DNA from: Acetanaerobacterium elongatum
GTDB taxonomy: Bacteria; Bacillota; Clostridia; Oscillospirales; Ruminococcaceae
Length of the DNA stretch: 64,000 nt
Assembly (NCBI RefSeq): GCF_900103835.1
Contig: NZ_FNID01000011.1
Span: 1 to 64,000, forward strand
Direction of reading: 5' to 3'
Of this stretch, positions 1-8,741 are shown piece by piece. A program made the position numbers and the translations under genes. A model generated the notes under the pieces. That model made no database searches. It had not been told where the DNA came from and worked only from the letters and a program-made list of their open reading frames with translations. The stretch's first letter is position 1. Each line of letters opens with the position of its first letter.

Positions 1-213
1 TCCCGTGTGGCACATTGCATCGACAACGGTCCTATGGAAGGATTCTGGGGCATTTTGAAACGCGAACGCTATTACGGTCGGAGATTCACCAGCAAGCAGA
101 AACTTATTCAGATGATTGAGAGTTACATCAGCTATTACAACACCCGGCGTGTGCAACGCAACTTGGGTGTTCTGACACCGTTAGAGAAATTTAATCTCTA
201 CTTCGCTGCATAA
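1..213 (+). CDS. IS3-family transposase (orfB), C-terminal fragment
   Basis: The reading frame is open from base 1, so the gene starts outside the window. About 70 residues remain. They read as the end of an rve/DDE integrase core: the stretch around NGPMEGFWGILKRE holds the catalytic glutamate in the E-x(2)-W-x(3)-K context of IS3-family OrfB. The tail YYNTRRVQRNLGVLTP is the usual end of these proteins (the YN-x(2)-R-x(4)-LG-x(2)-P pattern). The role would be cut-and-paste or copy-out transposition of the IS. It is followed at once by a hairpin and a terminal-repeat-like sequence, so the IS probably ends near base 293. The family is clear; the exact IS name is not. Confidence 0.85.
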   Translation, partial: SRVAHCIDNGPMEGFWGILKRERYYGRRFTSKQKLIQMIESYISYYNTRRVQRNLGVLTPLEKFNLYFAA

Positions 214-217
214 AAAG

Positions 218-246
218 CGACCAGTGGTTTTGTTCACCACTGGTCG
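218..246. terminator. Perfect 10-bp hairpin after the transposase gene
   Basis: The arms 218-227 and 237-246 are perfectly complementary with a 9-nt loop, four bases after the transposase stop codon. The following bases are A/T rich but no long uninterrupted T tract follows. It is likely the IS transcription terminator, and could also shield the element from outside transcription. Confidence 0.6.
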
Positions 247-268
247 GGAAAATTTTATGTTTTTTCGC

Positions 269-293
269 TGTCCTCTTGACGGGATGCAGTTCA
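269..293. repeat. Putative right terminal inverted repeat of the IS3-family element
   Basis: The 25 bases read in reverse complement begin TGAACTGCATCCCGTCAAG. From memory this resembles terminal repeats of IS3-family elements in Clostridia, and the position just after the transposase gene fits. The matching left end lies outside the window, so the assignment is not proven. Confidence 0.4.
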
Positions 294-321
294 TTGTAGA
301 GTGCCTTGTTCATTTTCATTC

Positions 322-1893
322 TTATTCATTTATATCCACCGTCAAGCCAGACTTGAATTCCACAGTGAATTTGTCCTCGTATACTGTGACTTTTTCAATT
401 AGCCGCCGGATAAGCGACTCATCGTATTCGGTCAGGGCGGTGGGCTGCTCCCGAAGGAAGGTGCCCATGTCGGAGATACGTTTTTTCTGTTCATCCCGCC
501 CGGCGCTTTCCAGCTGAAGCTTTTGCTTTTCCTCGCGCAGGTGGTAAATTTCGTTGCCTACTTTTTCGTAATCCGCATTGGAAGTAGCCAGTTTCAAAAG
601 CTCCGCCTGCAACTCTTTCAATCGCTTGTCGATGTCGGCAAGGACCTGGTCGTTCCCGTGGCTCAGGACGGTTTCAATGTTGTTCTGAAGCGTCGTAAGA
701 AAGGTGTCCCTGTCGCAAAGCGTTTGGTTAATGGCCTTGACCAGCACCTGCTCGATTTGGCTTTCCGGCACGGTGCGGGCGTCGCAGAACAATCCGGTGT
801 TTTCCAGGCGACTGATGCAGCGCCAGACAATGGACTTTTTGCCCCGGTTGTACCAGTGAATCCGGCGGTAAAACTCCCCGCAAACGCCACAATACACGAT
901 GTTCGCCAGACAGTGGCTGCTGCTGAACACCCGGTTCTTTCCGTTCGGGCTTTTATGGATTAAACGCCGACGCACCAGTTCCTCCTGCACCTGCATGAAA
1001 ATTTCACGCGGGATGATGGCTTCATGGCTGTTTTCCACATAGTATTGCGGGACAAGGCCGTTATTCTTGACCCGCTTTTTTGTGAGAAAATCAACTGTGT
1101 AGGTTTTCTGTAATAGGGCGTCTCCGATGTACTTTTCATTCCGCAGAATCTGGTTGATATTGCTGGTATGCCAGCGTTCTTTGCCCGCGCCGTTTAGGAT
1201 GCCGTCGGCTTCCAGCCCGCGGGCAATTTTTAGCATGCTGGCCCCTTCAAGATATTCCCGGTAGATGCGCTTGACGACTTCGGCTTCCTCCGGCACGACC
1301 ACCAGATGTTTGTTTTCGTCCTTGGTGTAGCCGAGGAAGCGGGCACAGTTGACCTGAATTTCGCCTTGCTGATAACGGTACTGCAGACCCAGTTTTACAT
1401 TCTGACTTAAGGACTGGCTTTCCTGCTGTGCAAGAGATGCCATAATGGTGAGCATGATCTCACCCTTGGAATCCATGCTATCAATATTCTCCTTCTCGAA
1501 ATATACGGGAATATTTTTCTCTTTCAGCTTTCTGATATAATTTAAGCAATCCACTGTGTTTCGCGCAAACCGGCTGATGGACTTGGTGATTACCTTGTCG
1601 ATTTTGCCCGCCATGCAGTCGTCAATCATGCGGTTAAACTCCTCGCGCTTTTTTGTATTAGTGCCTGAGATACCGTCATCTGCATAAATTCCAGCCAGTT
1701 CCCAGTCAGGGTGACTGTTTATGTATGCAGTATAATGGGTAATTTGTGCATCATAACTGGTTTCCTGTTCGTCACTATCGGTAGAAACGCGGCAGTAGGC
1801 GGCAACGCGAAGTTTCGGATTTTCTTCTTCGTTCTTTGGCAACCCGGCCTTTTTCCTTGCCGGAAGCAGCGTAATAGTCATTTTTTCTTTCAT
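322..1893 (-). CDS. Large serine recombinase (resolvase, recombinase and zinc-ribbon domains)
   Basis: About 523 residues, normal length for a large serine recombinase. The N-terminal resolvase domain (about 30-170) has the nucleophile motif YCRVSTD with Ser37, and further on the SRFARN and EKENIDS motifs. A recombinase domain follows (about 185-300, with [16 protein letters not shown]), then a zinc ribbon (CGVCGEF ... WRC ... C) and a coiled coil (about 400-470). It would cut and rejoin DNA at attachment sites to integrate or excise the prophage. The ATG at 1893 has GAGGAA at good spacing; a GTG at 1899 overlapping the previous stop is the alternative. It is the last gene of a recombinase trio read right to left. 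Confidence 0.92.
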   Translation of the reverse strand: MKEKMTITLLPARKKAGLPKNEEENPKLRVAAYCRVSTDSDEQETSYDAQITHYTAYINSHPDWELAGIYADDGISGTNTKKREEFNRMIDDCMAGKIDKVITKSISRFARNTVDCLNYIRKLKEKNIPVYFEKENIDSMDSKGEIMLTIMASLAQQESQSLSQNVKLGLQYRYQQGEIQVNCARFLGYTKDENKHLVVVPEEAEVVKRIYREYLEGASMLKIARGLEADGILNGAGKERWHTSNINQILRNEKYIGDALLQKTYTVDFLTKKRVKNNGLVPQYYVENSHEAIIPREIFMQVQEELVRRRLIHKSPNGKNRVFSSSHCLANIVYCGVCGEFYRRIHWYNRGKKSIVWRCISRLENTGLFCDARTVPESQIEQVLVKAINQTLCDRDTFLTTLQNNIETVLSHGNDQVLADIDKRLKELQAELLKLATSNADYEKVGNEIYHLREEKQKLQLESAGRDEQKKRISDMGTFLREQPTALTEYDESLIRRLIEKVTVYEDKFTVEFKSGLTVDINE

Positions 1894-1895
1894 TT

Positions 1896-2312
1896 TCACG
1901 GTTCCTCGCTTTCTATCAGGCTGTAGGCGTATTCCGCCTGCTGGAACAGGTCGTCAAGCCGTTCTGTGCCTTCACGGATGCGGAAAACAGTGGGATAGAC
2001 CACTTCAGGTTCTTGTTTTGATTCGCGGATACGACCGAGCATTTCTGCCCGCCTGATACGTTCCGCTTCGGCTGCCGCAAATGTGTCTGGGTCTATAATC
2101 GCCGGATAATATTCATCACCCAAGTAGTGTTTATTACGAAGCATCCTGCCGACTCCCGCATGGTATGCTGCAATTTCGGCCTTTTTTGCTGCCGTTGCCA
2201 ACGAATCACCGGTCAGATAGGACTGAAATAATGTTTTTATCCGCTCGGCAGCTTGTTCATCAATTTCGGCTTTTCCGTTTATAATCTGGTAACCATATAG
2301 AATGTGGCCCAT
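1896..2312 (-). CDS. Stand-alone recombinase-domain protein without catalytic domain
   Basis: The 138 residues match only the DNA-binding recombinase domain of large serine recombinases: [20 protein letters not shown] is followed by a long helix region and [12 protein letters not shown]. There is no resolvase domain and no nucleophilic serine motif. It sits exactly between two full-length recombinases: its ATG directly follows the stop of the upstream gene (TAAATG) and its stop overlaps the downstream gene start region. The likely role is an accessory or directionality subunit that binds an attachment site or heterodimerises with its neighbours. This is inference from domain content and position. 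Confidence 0.75.
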   Translation of the reverse strand: MGHILYGYQIINGKAEIDEQAAERIKTLFQSYLTGDSLATAAKKAEIAAYHAGVGRMLRNKHYLGDEYYPAIIDPDTFAAAEAERIRRAEMLGRIRESKQEPEVVYPTVFRIREGTERLDDLFQQAEYAYSLIESEEP

Positions 2313-3875
2313 TTATCTCACCAACCTTTCTTTCAGCGTAATGCCGCATTTGAGCTCAAACCCGATTTCCGTTCTCGAATATACATGAATCCGCTCCACA
2401 AAACGGGTAAAAAGTTCACCGTCAAAACCCTTCAGCATCATCGCCTTTGTGGCGTATTGCAATAGTTCACTGACCTCATGCAGGTTTATATTGTCGCTAT
2501 TTATGAAGCGGGATATGGATTCTTTCTGTCGCTGTATGCGCTCGGCCTCCTGCAGAAGCTCATTGTTGCTCTTATTGTAAACGGCAGGTTCAAGGTAGCC
2601 TTTTGTCATAAGACCTACCAGTACCTTCCGTTGTTCTGCGTTTTCTTCGAGTTTTTTATCAAGGTCTTTCAATTTTGATATGTTGTCTTCAGAGCTGATG
2701 CTGCGAAGGCCCCTCAGAAGAGGCTTTAAGACAATTTGATGGCCGAAGATGAGCTTATTCATCATGATAACAAATGCATACTCAATACTGGACTCGGGAA
2801 TGTACTTCATTGAGCACTTCTTGGTGTCCGTAATATGATTGGCACAGCACCATGCGATATTATGCCTGCCGGTAGAGTGGATACGGCGCTTGAATCTTCC
2901 GCCGCAATTCTCGCAGATAATTATGCCTGAAAATGGATATCGATTCTGATACTTACCCTGATATTTTTTTACGCCTTTTTCTTTGCCTCGTTGTTCAATG
3001 ATATCTTGCGCGGCATTAAAATCTTCATGGCTGATAATCGCATCATGATGATTTTTAATGAGATACTGATCTTTTTCACCGTAATTGTAGTGACGGTTGA
3101 AGTGCATATCGGTGTAGGTCTTTTGAAAAATAGCATCTCCTGTATATTTTTCATTACCGACTATTCCACGAATTGTCGTCGCCGTCCAACGGCCGCCTTT
3201 CTTGGATGGTACGTCGCGGCGATTTAGCTCATCCGCAATTTTCCCGGTGCCTTTTCCAGATAAAATTTCAGAGAAGATAAAACGTACTATTTCCGCCTGT
3301 GATTCGTTTATAACCAGTTTTCCATCAGCTGTATCGTAGCCATATGGCGGATAGGAAATCTTGAAGGTCCCATTTTGAAACCTGCGCTTAACTGACCATT
3401 TGCTGTTTTCCGCAATGGATACCGACTCACTCTCAGCCAGTCCACTCAGGATTGACAGCATGAGTTCGCTTTCCATTGACCCAGTGTTGATATTTTCTTT
3501 CTCAAAATAAATGAAAACATCAAGGTCAAGTAGCTTTCTGACCAGTTCAAGACAATCGGTTGTATTTCGAGCAAATCTGCTGATAGACTTCGTTACAATG
3601 AGGTCTATTTTTCTGTCTTCACAGTCTGCAATCATTCGAAGCAATTCAGGCCGCTTTTCCTTTTTTGTGCCGGTGATGCCCTCGTCATAATAAAGTCCGG
3701 TGAACTCCCAATCAGGATTTGCTTTGATGTAGGTTTCATAATGCTTTATTTGGGTGTCTAGACTTTCGAGTTGTTTATCGCTGTCTGTAGACACGCGGCA
3801 GTAAGCCGCAACTCGTAGCTTGGACTTCTCAGTTACATCAGCTGTGTTTTGACCTATTTTCGTAACCTTTTTCAA
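2313..3875 (-). CDS. Large serine recombinase, second full-length copy
   Basis: 520 residues. The resolvase domain (about 20-165) has YCRVSTD with Ser29 as the nucleophile and SRFARN. A recombinase domain (about 170-300) and a zinc ribbon (CENCGGRFKRR with a later C pair) follow, then a coiled coil. It is related to, but clearly diverged from, the recombinase at 322-1893, so this is not a recent duplication. The start is a TTG preceded by AAGGAGG at 7 bases, which is why it is preferred. It is the first recombinase of the trio. Which of the two catalytic proteins drives integration cannot be told from sequence alone. Confidence 0.92.
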   Translation of the reverse strand: MKKVTKIGQNTADVTEKSKLRVAAYCRVSTDSDKQLESLDTQIKHYETYIKANPDWEFTGLYYDEGITGTKKEKRPELLRMIADCEDRKIDLIVTKSISRFARNTTDCLELVRKLLDLDVFIYFEKENINTGSMESELMLSILSGLAESESVSIAENSKWSVKRRFQNGTFKISYPPYGYDTADGKLVINESQAEIVRFIFSEILSGKGTGKIADELNRRDVPSKKGGRWTATTIRGIVGNEKYTGDAIFQKTYTDMHFNRHYNYGEKDQYLIKNHHDAIISHEDFNAAQDIIEQRGKEKGVKKYQGKYQNRYPFSGIIICENCGGRFKRRIHSTGRHNIAWCCANHITDTKKCSMKYIPESSIEYAFVIMMNKLIFGHQIVLKPLLRGLRSISSEDNISKLKDLDKKLEENAEQRKVLVGLMTKGYLEPAVYNKSNNELLQEAERIQRQKESISRFINSDNINLHEVSELLQYATKAMMLKGFDGELFTRFVERIHVYSRTEIGFELKCGITLKERLVR

Positions 3876-3926
3876 ATTCTCACCTCCTTGGTCAGTGTGA
3901 CATATTACCTCTAAAGCTCAGTTATA

Positions 3927-4145
3927 TCAACGCTTTTCGGGCATAATCTGTGCCAGCGCAGGAGAGAAAGATTTTCGATTTAATAAGGTTATCTTGTTGA
4001 ATTCCGACAAGGAAATAAGTCCAGATTGAAGCATGGAATCGAGCATCCGCTGTGCTCGTATATAATCAACTTCGCGCTGCAATTGCTCTTGTGGAACAGG
4101 CTTCTTTTCATATTTAATTTCTGGTATTGAGCCAATAACAGTCAT
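3927..4145 (-). CDS. SHOCT-like small protein upstream of recombinases
   Basis: 72 residues. The C-terminal half (about 30-60, with LDSMLQSGLISLSEFN) has the short helix-turn-helix pattern of SHOCT/YolD-like oligomerisation modules: 'L..L...G.IS..EF'. The ATG at 4145 follows GGAGGA at 7 bases. An in-frame TTG at 4214 would add 23 residues but has no ribosome site and lies in a repeated motif described separately. It lies 51 bases upstream of the recombinase trio on the same strand and is probably co-transcribed, which suggests a role in recombination control. Its function is unknown. Confidence 0.65.
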   Translation of the reverse strand: MTVIGSIPEIKYEKKPVPQEQLQREVDYIRAQRMLDSMLQSGLISLSEFNKITLLNRKSFSPALAQIMPEKR

Positions 4146-4170
4146 GTATTTGTCCTCCAGTCTGAGAACT

Positions 4171-4214
4171 CTTGTCCTCACTACCCACTGGAAAAAATGA
4201 AGCCCTTCGTACAA
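4171..4214 (-). repeat. Conserved upstream mini-ORF motif, copy 1
   Basis: On the minus strand this 44-base segment encodes, from a TTG, a peptide with the pattern Y-D/E-x-x-x-FFQW. In this copy the frame continues without a stop into the SHOCT-like gene at 4145. Near-identical copies lie at 31437-31480 and 35683-35726. The role is unknown; a leader peptide or a DNA/RNA signal are both possible. Confidence 0.55.
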
Positions 4215-4222
4215 AAAAGAGC

Positions 4223-4264
4223 AAAAAAATAATGCCTACCAGAGAAATATTCTCCAGTAGGCAT
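4223..4264 (-). terminator. Intrinsic terminator after the lysis genes
   Basis: The hairpin spans 4232-4264: an 8-bp outer stem (4232-4239 with 4257-4264), a 2-base internal mismatch and a 5-bp inner stem (4242-4246 with 4250-4254). On the minus strand it is followed by T-rich sequence, including seven Ts (4223-4229). It ends the holin/amidase transcript, 15 bases past the amidase stop. Confidence 0.85.
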
Positions 4265-4278
4265 CATTACGTATATGT

Positions 4279-4992
4279 TTACTCGCTGTACTTGATGAAG
4301 GCATCCGTAAAGCCAGCAGCTTTAAGCTTGGTAAGCATAGCATCTGCGTTTGCCTTAACGGAGTACGCACCTACCTGCACACGGTAGTATTTTTTCGGAG
4401 CAGTCGGTGTGACGGGAGCGGGCGTTACTGCTGCTGCAAGCCCAGCCTTAACATCAGCACGGAAAGTATCCATGCTCTTGCCGTGCTTTGGAAACCAATT
4501 TTTAGGATCGCCATGATTTGAAGCGATACCTTTCTGATACCCCTCGTAATGTCCGATTATATCTTTCTCTGTCAGCCCATACTGTTTGCAAAGGTAGACG
4601 CAAAGTTCCAAGGCTTCCTTGTATACGGCAGAAAAATACGAGGCATCGGTCAACCCGTCCTCGCAGATTTCAAAGCCGATGTGTGTATCGTTAGCAGAAC
4701 CTCCGGCATGCCAGCCTCGGTGGTTCCAGGGCAGAGTCTGATAGGTTGCGATACTGCCATCTGCCAGTTTGCCAATAAAGGCATGTACACAGACCTGCCG
4801 CCCATCCGGCTTATCCTGATTCCAATGGTTGTTATACTGGTTCTTGCCCAGCAGACCGTCATCTGGACCCACATAGCGTTTGAGGTTCGGGTTATTTGCC
4901 CCTGTTGAATGCACCATGATGCCCTTAGGAGTGATAGTTCGGCCAGCTTTGTAGCAAGCATTGTTGGTTAAAATGAGTTTATGAAAGTTCAT
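4279..4992 (-). CDS. Endolysin: N-acetylmuramoyl-L-alanine amidase with C-terminal SPOR domain
   Basis: 237 residues. The amidase_2 (PGRP-like) domain covers about 15-165. It shows the zinc-binding histidine in MVHSTGA, the WHAGG and IGFEICE core, and a second site around GHYEGY and NHGDPKNWFP. A proline/alanine linker leads into a SPOR-like domain (about 200-237, YYRVQVGAYSVKANADAML), which binds peptidoglycan. The enzyme cuts the bond between muramic acid and the stem peptide to release phage. It overlaps the holin gene by four bases, so the two are translationally coupled, and an intrinsic terminator follows. Confidence 0.92.
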   Translation of the reverse strand: MNFHKLILTNNACYKAGRTITPKGIMVHSTGANNPNLKRYVGPDDGLLGKNQYNNHWNQDKPDGRQVCVHAFIGKLADGSIATYQTLPWNHRGWHAGGSANDTHIGFEICEDGLTDASYFSAVYKEALELCVYLCKQYGLTEKDIIGHYEGYQKGIASNHGDPKNWFPKHGKSMDTFRADVKAGLAAAVTPAPVTPTAPKKYYRVQVGAYSVKANADAMLTKLKAAGFTDAFIKYSE

Positions 4993-5402
4993 TTCGTTTC
5001 GCCGTCCTTTCCATGAAGCTGTGCCAGCACATCTCTTAACTTTTCAGGCACAGGTAGCCCAATAGCCGTGGCATTCTCAACAAGAGAAATACCCTCATTA
5101 GTAATGTAGAAGAAGATAATCGCTGTACGAAGTGGTGCTCCTGTGCCTCCGAGCAGGTAAGTGTCAATGAGATGACCAATGCCGACCACAAGAAATAGCG
5201 CTACCTTCTTGGCGATACCCTGTGCTCCGATCCGGCTGGAAAGTTTCTTTTCCACAATTGCACGAAGCACACCTGTGATGTAGTCGACAACTACAAAGGC
5301 GATGAGTGCGTAAAGGAAACCGTCCAATCCGCCTAAGTACCAGCCAAGGGTTCCTCCAATGGCTGTAAACACAACCTGAATCCAATTCCAAATCTCTTTC
5401 AT
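4989..5402 (-). CDS. Phage holin (phage_holin_4_1/TcdE-like family)
   Basis: 137 residues with three hydrophobic stretches: about 10-45 (a GGTLGWYLGGLDGFLYALIAF core), 65-85 (KKVALFLVVGIGHLID) and 90-105. The motif VDYITGVLRA followed by KLSS...G...KK is typical of this holin family. It would form membrane lesions that let the adjacent amidase reach the cell wall. The ATG follows GGAGGAAAAC. It is immediately upstream of, and overlaps, the amidase gene. Confidence 0.9.
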   Translation of the reverse strand: MKEIWNWIQVVFTAIGGTLGWYLGGLDGFLYALIAFVVVDYITGVLRAIVEKKLSSRIGAQGIAKKVALFLVVGIGHLIDTYLLGGTGAPLRTAIIFFYITNEGISLVENATAIGLPVPEKLRDVLAQLHGKDGETK

Positions 5403-5429
5403 TTTTGTTTTCCTCCTGTTTTATTGCAT

Positions 5430-5456
5430 AAAAAACACCTGCTAAAATAAGCAGGC
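5430..5456 (-). terminator. Intrinsic terminator between baseplate and lysis genes
   Basis: Arms 5438-5443 and 5450-5455 form a 6-bp GC-rich stem with a 6-base loop, followed on the minus strand by a run of six Ts (as A at 5430-5435). It lies in the 80-base gap before the holin and may lower read-through from the tail operon into lysis. Confidence 0.6.
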
Positions 5457-5482
5457 GCTAATGCTGATATGAATGGTCATTT

Positions 5483-7954
5483 TTAACTCAGTTTCGGGAG
5501 TGCCTCCCAAAGCCGTAAGTCTTCCTGACCGAGTGACCATAAGGCAAACCCACGCAAACACCATCGGTATGCCGCTTCATTTGCCCAGTAGACGATCGAA
5601 TCTACATCTTGGTAGTAGACGATACCAAAACCATCCCCATCGCCGAGGAATATCCTCGAGCACCAGACGTTGATATCGCGCGGTGTGAATTTTGCAGTAT
5701 AGTCAGCGTTGCAGGGAATGTATAGCATCGCTGAATGCACGAAGTCGTAGTCCATCGAGATATCCTCACTTCGGGTAGAGGATTCCTCCACGTCTGAAGA
5801 CAGCGTGAATACCTCGAATTCACTGTCCCATGTCACGTTACTCCGGGCGATCCTGCCGTAAGTTTCGGTAGTACCGTTTGGCATCGTCACATCAAAGGCT
5901 TCATACGGTTCGTAAGTCCAGGCATCGCCTAAACGCAGAAGTTCACACTTGATTTCATTGTCCGACCGAATGCCACAATAACCGCTTGTCGGTGATACCG
6001 TTGCCGTGAAGCGGAGGGTGTTGCTGTTGCCGGAATAGACCCTCACGCGGTTGCCGCGTTTCCTCATTTCGATGAGATACATATTGGGGTTTGTGCGTAT
6101 GTCGGAGGCGGGTGTTTTATAGTAAGCGGAACCATAGCTGCCGAGCAAAACAGATCCTTGATAGAGTTCCACTTGCTGCGTGTCAATGTTGATACAACAG
6201 AAGATGTTACCGATAAATACCCCAGCACGCCCGCTTCCATTATGAGGGAAAGCAAGCCGAGCTCGAAGATGAACATCAGAGAAACTGTCATATCTCCAGG
6301 CAAGCTGGCCACTACCTTCCAGTTGTGAATAAACCCTTCCGGTTGCATATTCATCGCTTCGCCAGACTGCCCAATTGCCTGAAAGCGTAGTCCAGTAAGT
6401 GCTTTGCAGTGTGATGGGGTCCCGGAAGTCCTCATACCACACTAAAGCCGAGTCGGGTTTTCTTCGAAGAATCTCGGTGGTCAGCTTGAAGCCTTTGTCC
6501 GGAACAGCCATACTCCCGTTCACGTCCTTGAAACTGCGCGGTGAGAGTTCAAAGGTAGCTGAACCCGCTGAGGGCCGTTCTGAAAACGATGAGCAAAGAC
6601 GAAAGCCATATAACTGTGCGCCAACCACACCGCCGTCAACGGTGATGGTGTGTTCTCCTGCTGACAAGCTGCGCCCTTTGGCAAGAGCCACCCAGAAGGT
6701 GCTTCTCCAATATGGCCACCATAGGCGGCTTTCGTAGAATCCAACCGTGGACCCATCAAGTGAGATGTTGATACCGTTCTTATCCCAGTACGGAAAGCAG
6801 ATACGGACGGCAACATCATAAACTCCCGATTGCGGAAGGGTAAAATCGTAGGTCGCTGTACCCGTTTCTGATGAGAGCGTAATCATTCCGTTGCCAATAA
6901 CCACACCCTCTGTATAACTATCCGGCACACCGTCCCGGTCAATATAGATTGTGCCAAACTCTGCCTTTTGTGTTTTTCCGTAGCAAGTTAAGTATCGTCG
7001 GCGGTTGTAGGTTTCCCCGATGATAGGGGCTTCTCGGTCGGTTGCATCGCCGCCCTCAGCATAATCGTATACCTGAGGGAGCATATACGGTACCTGATCG
7101 TAATCGTCCCAGTAGGCAAGCCACGGTATCATCGGCTGCGGAGGAGCATTACCCGTGAAGTTATACCCGCCTTCCGCCCATATTTTAGCGGCATAGTAGG
7201 TAAGTGACACGCCACGATATGTCTTGCCGAGGTCGGCAGGGTTTGCATATATCTGCCACTCCCAACCGTAACCCGGCAAACCCATATAAATCTTTTGTGG
7301 GTTCATTACTCTGGCAGCATAATCATACACACCGACAAGCCAGTCACGTGGAGAGACAGGACCCGGCGCACTGCCAGCCCAAGACATACCGTAGGACATA
7401 ATCGCTGCCGTGTCGCAGTACGCATCGAGATCGGCATAGACACACCAGTTCTCACCGCCGACCGAGCCTTGGACGCCAGTCATACCGGGCAAACAGATAT
7501 TGACCAGTTTGGCGGGATTGTACGCTTTGACGGTTTGGTATATATCTCGAAAGAGAATATTTGCTGCGTCCTTGTTCTCATACCCACCGCCGCGTTCCAA
7601 GTCGATATCCACACCAGCGCACCACGGGTATTTCTGCATGATCCGCACTAATTCAGATAGAAACTTAGTCTTTGCACCATTTTCGTTATTCCGCAGAGCA
7701 GTGAATATAGAAGCTGTGCCGTGATTCATCACGGTCAGAAACCAACGCACTTTGGGCCATTTATTGATGTATGGCATCATGCTGGATATCGGTGTACCTG
7801 TTTCGGTTATCGTTCCTGATATGTCCACCTCAAAGGTGAAAATGCCGACGGTTTCAAAACGGTCTCCGTAATTATTCAAGGCTTGGTGCATTCGGGTGTT
7901 GCCCATGAACGACCATACCATGCATTTCTTTCCCCTAAGATAATCCCTGCTCAT
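5483..7954 (-). CDS. Phage tail/baseplate protein with GH18-type glycosidase domain
   Basis: 823 residues. The N-terminal ~320 residues read as a GH18 (chitinase-like) TIM barrel. The stretch WCAGVDIDLERGGGYEN has the DxxDxDxE-type active-site strand, and later GLPGYGWEW and PWLAYWDDYDQ. The middle (about 340-440) looks like a carbohydrate-binding beta sandwich, and 500-660 like another beta-sandwich module. As a late tail gene just before holin and amidase, it probably degrades or binds cell-surface glycan during adsorption. The ATG follows GGAGATCCGC. It overlaps the upstream gene stop by four bases. Confidence 0.8.
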   Translation of the reverse strand: MSRDYLRGKKCMVWSFMGNTRMHQALNNYGDRFETVGIFTFEVDISGTITETGTPISSMMPYINKWPKVRWFLTVMNHGTASIFTALRNNENGAKTKFLSELVRIMQKYPWCAGVDIDLERGGGYENKDAANILFRDIYQTVKAYNPAKLVNICLPGMTGVQGSVGGENWCVYADLDAYCDTAAIMSYGMSWAGSAPGPVSPRDWLVGVYDYAARVMNPQKIYMGLPGYGWEWQIYANPADLGKTYRGVSLTYYAAKIWAEGGYNFTGNAPPQPMIPWLAYWDDYDQVPYMLPQVYDYAEGGDATDREAPIIGETYNRRRYLTCYGKTQKAEFGTIYIDRDGVPDSYTEGVVIGNGMITLSSETGTATYDFTLPQSGVYDVAVRICFPYWDKNGINISLDGSTVGFYESRLWWPYWRSTFWVALAKGRSLSAGEHTITVDGGVVGAQLYGFRLCSSFSERPSAGSATFELSPRSFKDVNGSMAVPDKGFKLTTEILRRKPDSALVWYEDFRDPITLQSTYWTTLSGNWAVWRSDEYATGRVYSQLEGSGQLAWRYDSFSDVHLRARLAFPHNGSGRAGVFIGNIFCCINIDTQQVELYQGSVLLGSYGSAYYKTPASDIRTNPNMYLIEMRKRGNRVRVYSGNSNTLRFTATVSPTSGYCGIRSDNEIKCELLRLGDAWTYEPYEAFDVTMPNGTTETYGRIARSNVTWDSEFEVFTLSSDVEESSTRSEDISMDYDFVHSAMLYIPCNADYTAKFTPRDINVWCSRIFLGDGDGFGIVYYQDVDSIVYWANEAAYRWCLRGFALWSLGQEDLRLWEALPKLS

Positions 7955-8529
7955 AAGCGCGGATCTCCTTCCATCATTTCTACATATTCAAGGTAGACCC
8001 TCGCCGATTTTCCGCTTTCCAGCTTAATCTGATGCTTACTGTCATAAGCGGCGGTATATTGGTAAAATCCCTCCTTGGATGTGGGACTGCCATTTCGCAG
8101 ACATTCCCTTGCCACAGCTTTTAAGGCAAATTCATCACCCGCATTCACCGCCGATGTAAATTTGCACTTATGTGAACCCATGCCCTGTGAAATTTCAATG
8201 CTTCCCGCCGACATTGGCTGTTTCGGATAGATATATAAATCAAGACCCGCTGAGGTTTCTCCGGTGTTAAAAAGGACAAGAGTCGCACTGCCACGCACCA
8301 CGGCATTTTGGTAGCGAGGAGTATTTCCGCTATTTCGGAGCATAACGTTGTTGTGGGGCGTATAGCCTGTTAGTTTGTCGCCTTCTTGAAGTTGAAGGTC
8401 GGTGTAGTAAATCTCGCCAGTACAGTCGGCTATGAGTGGTCGGATGGTTACGCTAACGATTCGTTTGTCCTGTTTGAGTTTTATTACCTCTGCAAATCGG
8501 ATGAAGTTGTTAATGACTATAAGTACCAC
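7951..8529 (-). CDS. Phage tail-associated structural protein
   Basis: 192 residues starting at a GTG that immediately follows the TAG of the upstream small gene. Residues about 20-60 (TIRPLIADCTGEIYYTDLQL) repeat a motif found in that neighbour, and the rest looks like a beta-rich receptor-binding or connector domain. No enzyme motif is seen. Position between the tail endopeptidase-like gene and the GH18 protein points to a baseplate or tail-tip component. The exact function is not known. Confidence 0.6.
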   Translation of the reverse strand: MVLIVINNFIRFAEVIKLKQDKRIVSVTIRPLIADCTGEIYYTDLQLQEGDKLTGYTPHNNVMLRNSGNTPRYQNAVVRGSATLVLFNTGETSAGLDLYIYPKQPMSAGSIEISQGMGSHKCKFTSAVNAGDEFALKAVARECLRNGSPTSKEGFYQYTAAYDSKHQIKLESGKSARVYLEYVEMMEGDPRL

Positions 8530-8724
8530 CTACCCATCGAGAGTCCATTGAATTTCACAGACATGGCCGACCCAGCCCGTTGCAACGACACCTGCTTGAA
8601 GCATTAGATCGGTGAAAAATACTTCTCCCGTGCAATTCTGTATAACAAGTCGAAGGGTGATGGAACGCAGCCTGCCATAACCTTTGGGTGATGCATCCCG
8701 CGCCACTTGTTGAAAAGATACCAT
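8530..8724 (-). CDS. Small phage tail protein sharing a motif with its neighbour
   Basis: 64 residues. LRLVIQNCTGEVFFTDLML parallels TIRPLIADCTGEIYYTDLQL in the next gene, and both continue with a Q-x-G-x(3)-TG pattern. The two genes therefore look like a split or duplicated domain. The stop (TAG) directly abuts the GTG start of the next gene, so translation is coupled. No function is assigned beyond a tail-tip context. Confidence 0.5.
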   Translation of the reverse strand: MVSFQQVARDASPKGYGRLRSITLRLVIQNCTGEVFFTDLMLQAGVVATGWVGHVCEIQWTLDG

Positions 8725-8741
8725 GCAAATTCACCGTCCTC

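Noticed and set aside
523-963. Plus-strand open frame of 146 codons inside the recombinase gene
   Set aside because: It lies fully within the opposite strand of a clear serine recombinase and has no family pattern or ribosome site. It is an antisense shadow.
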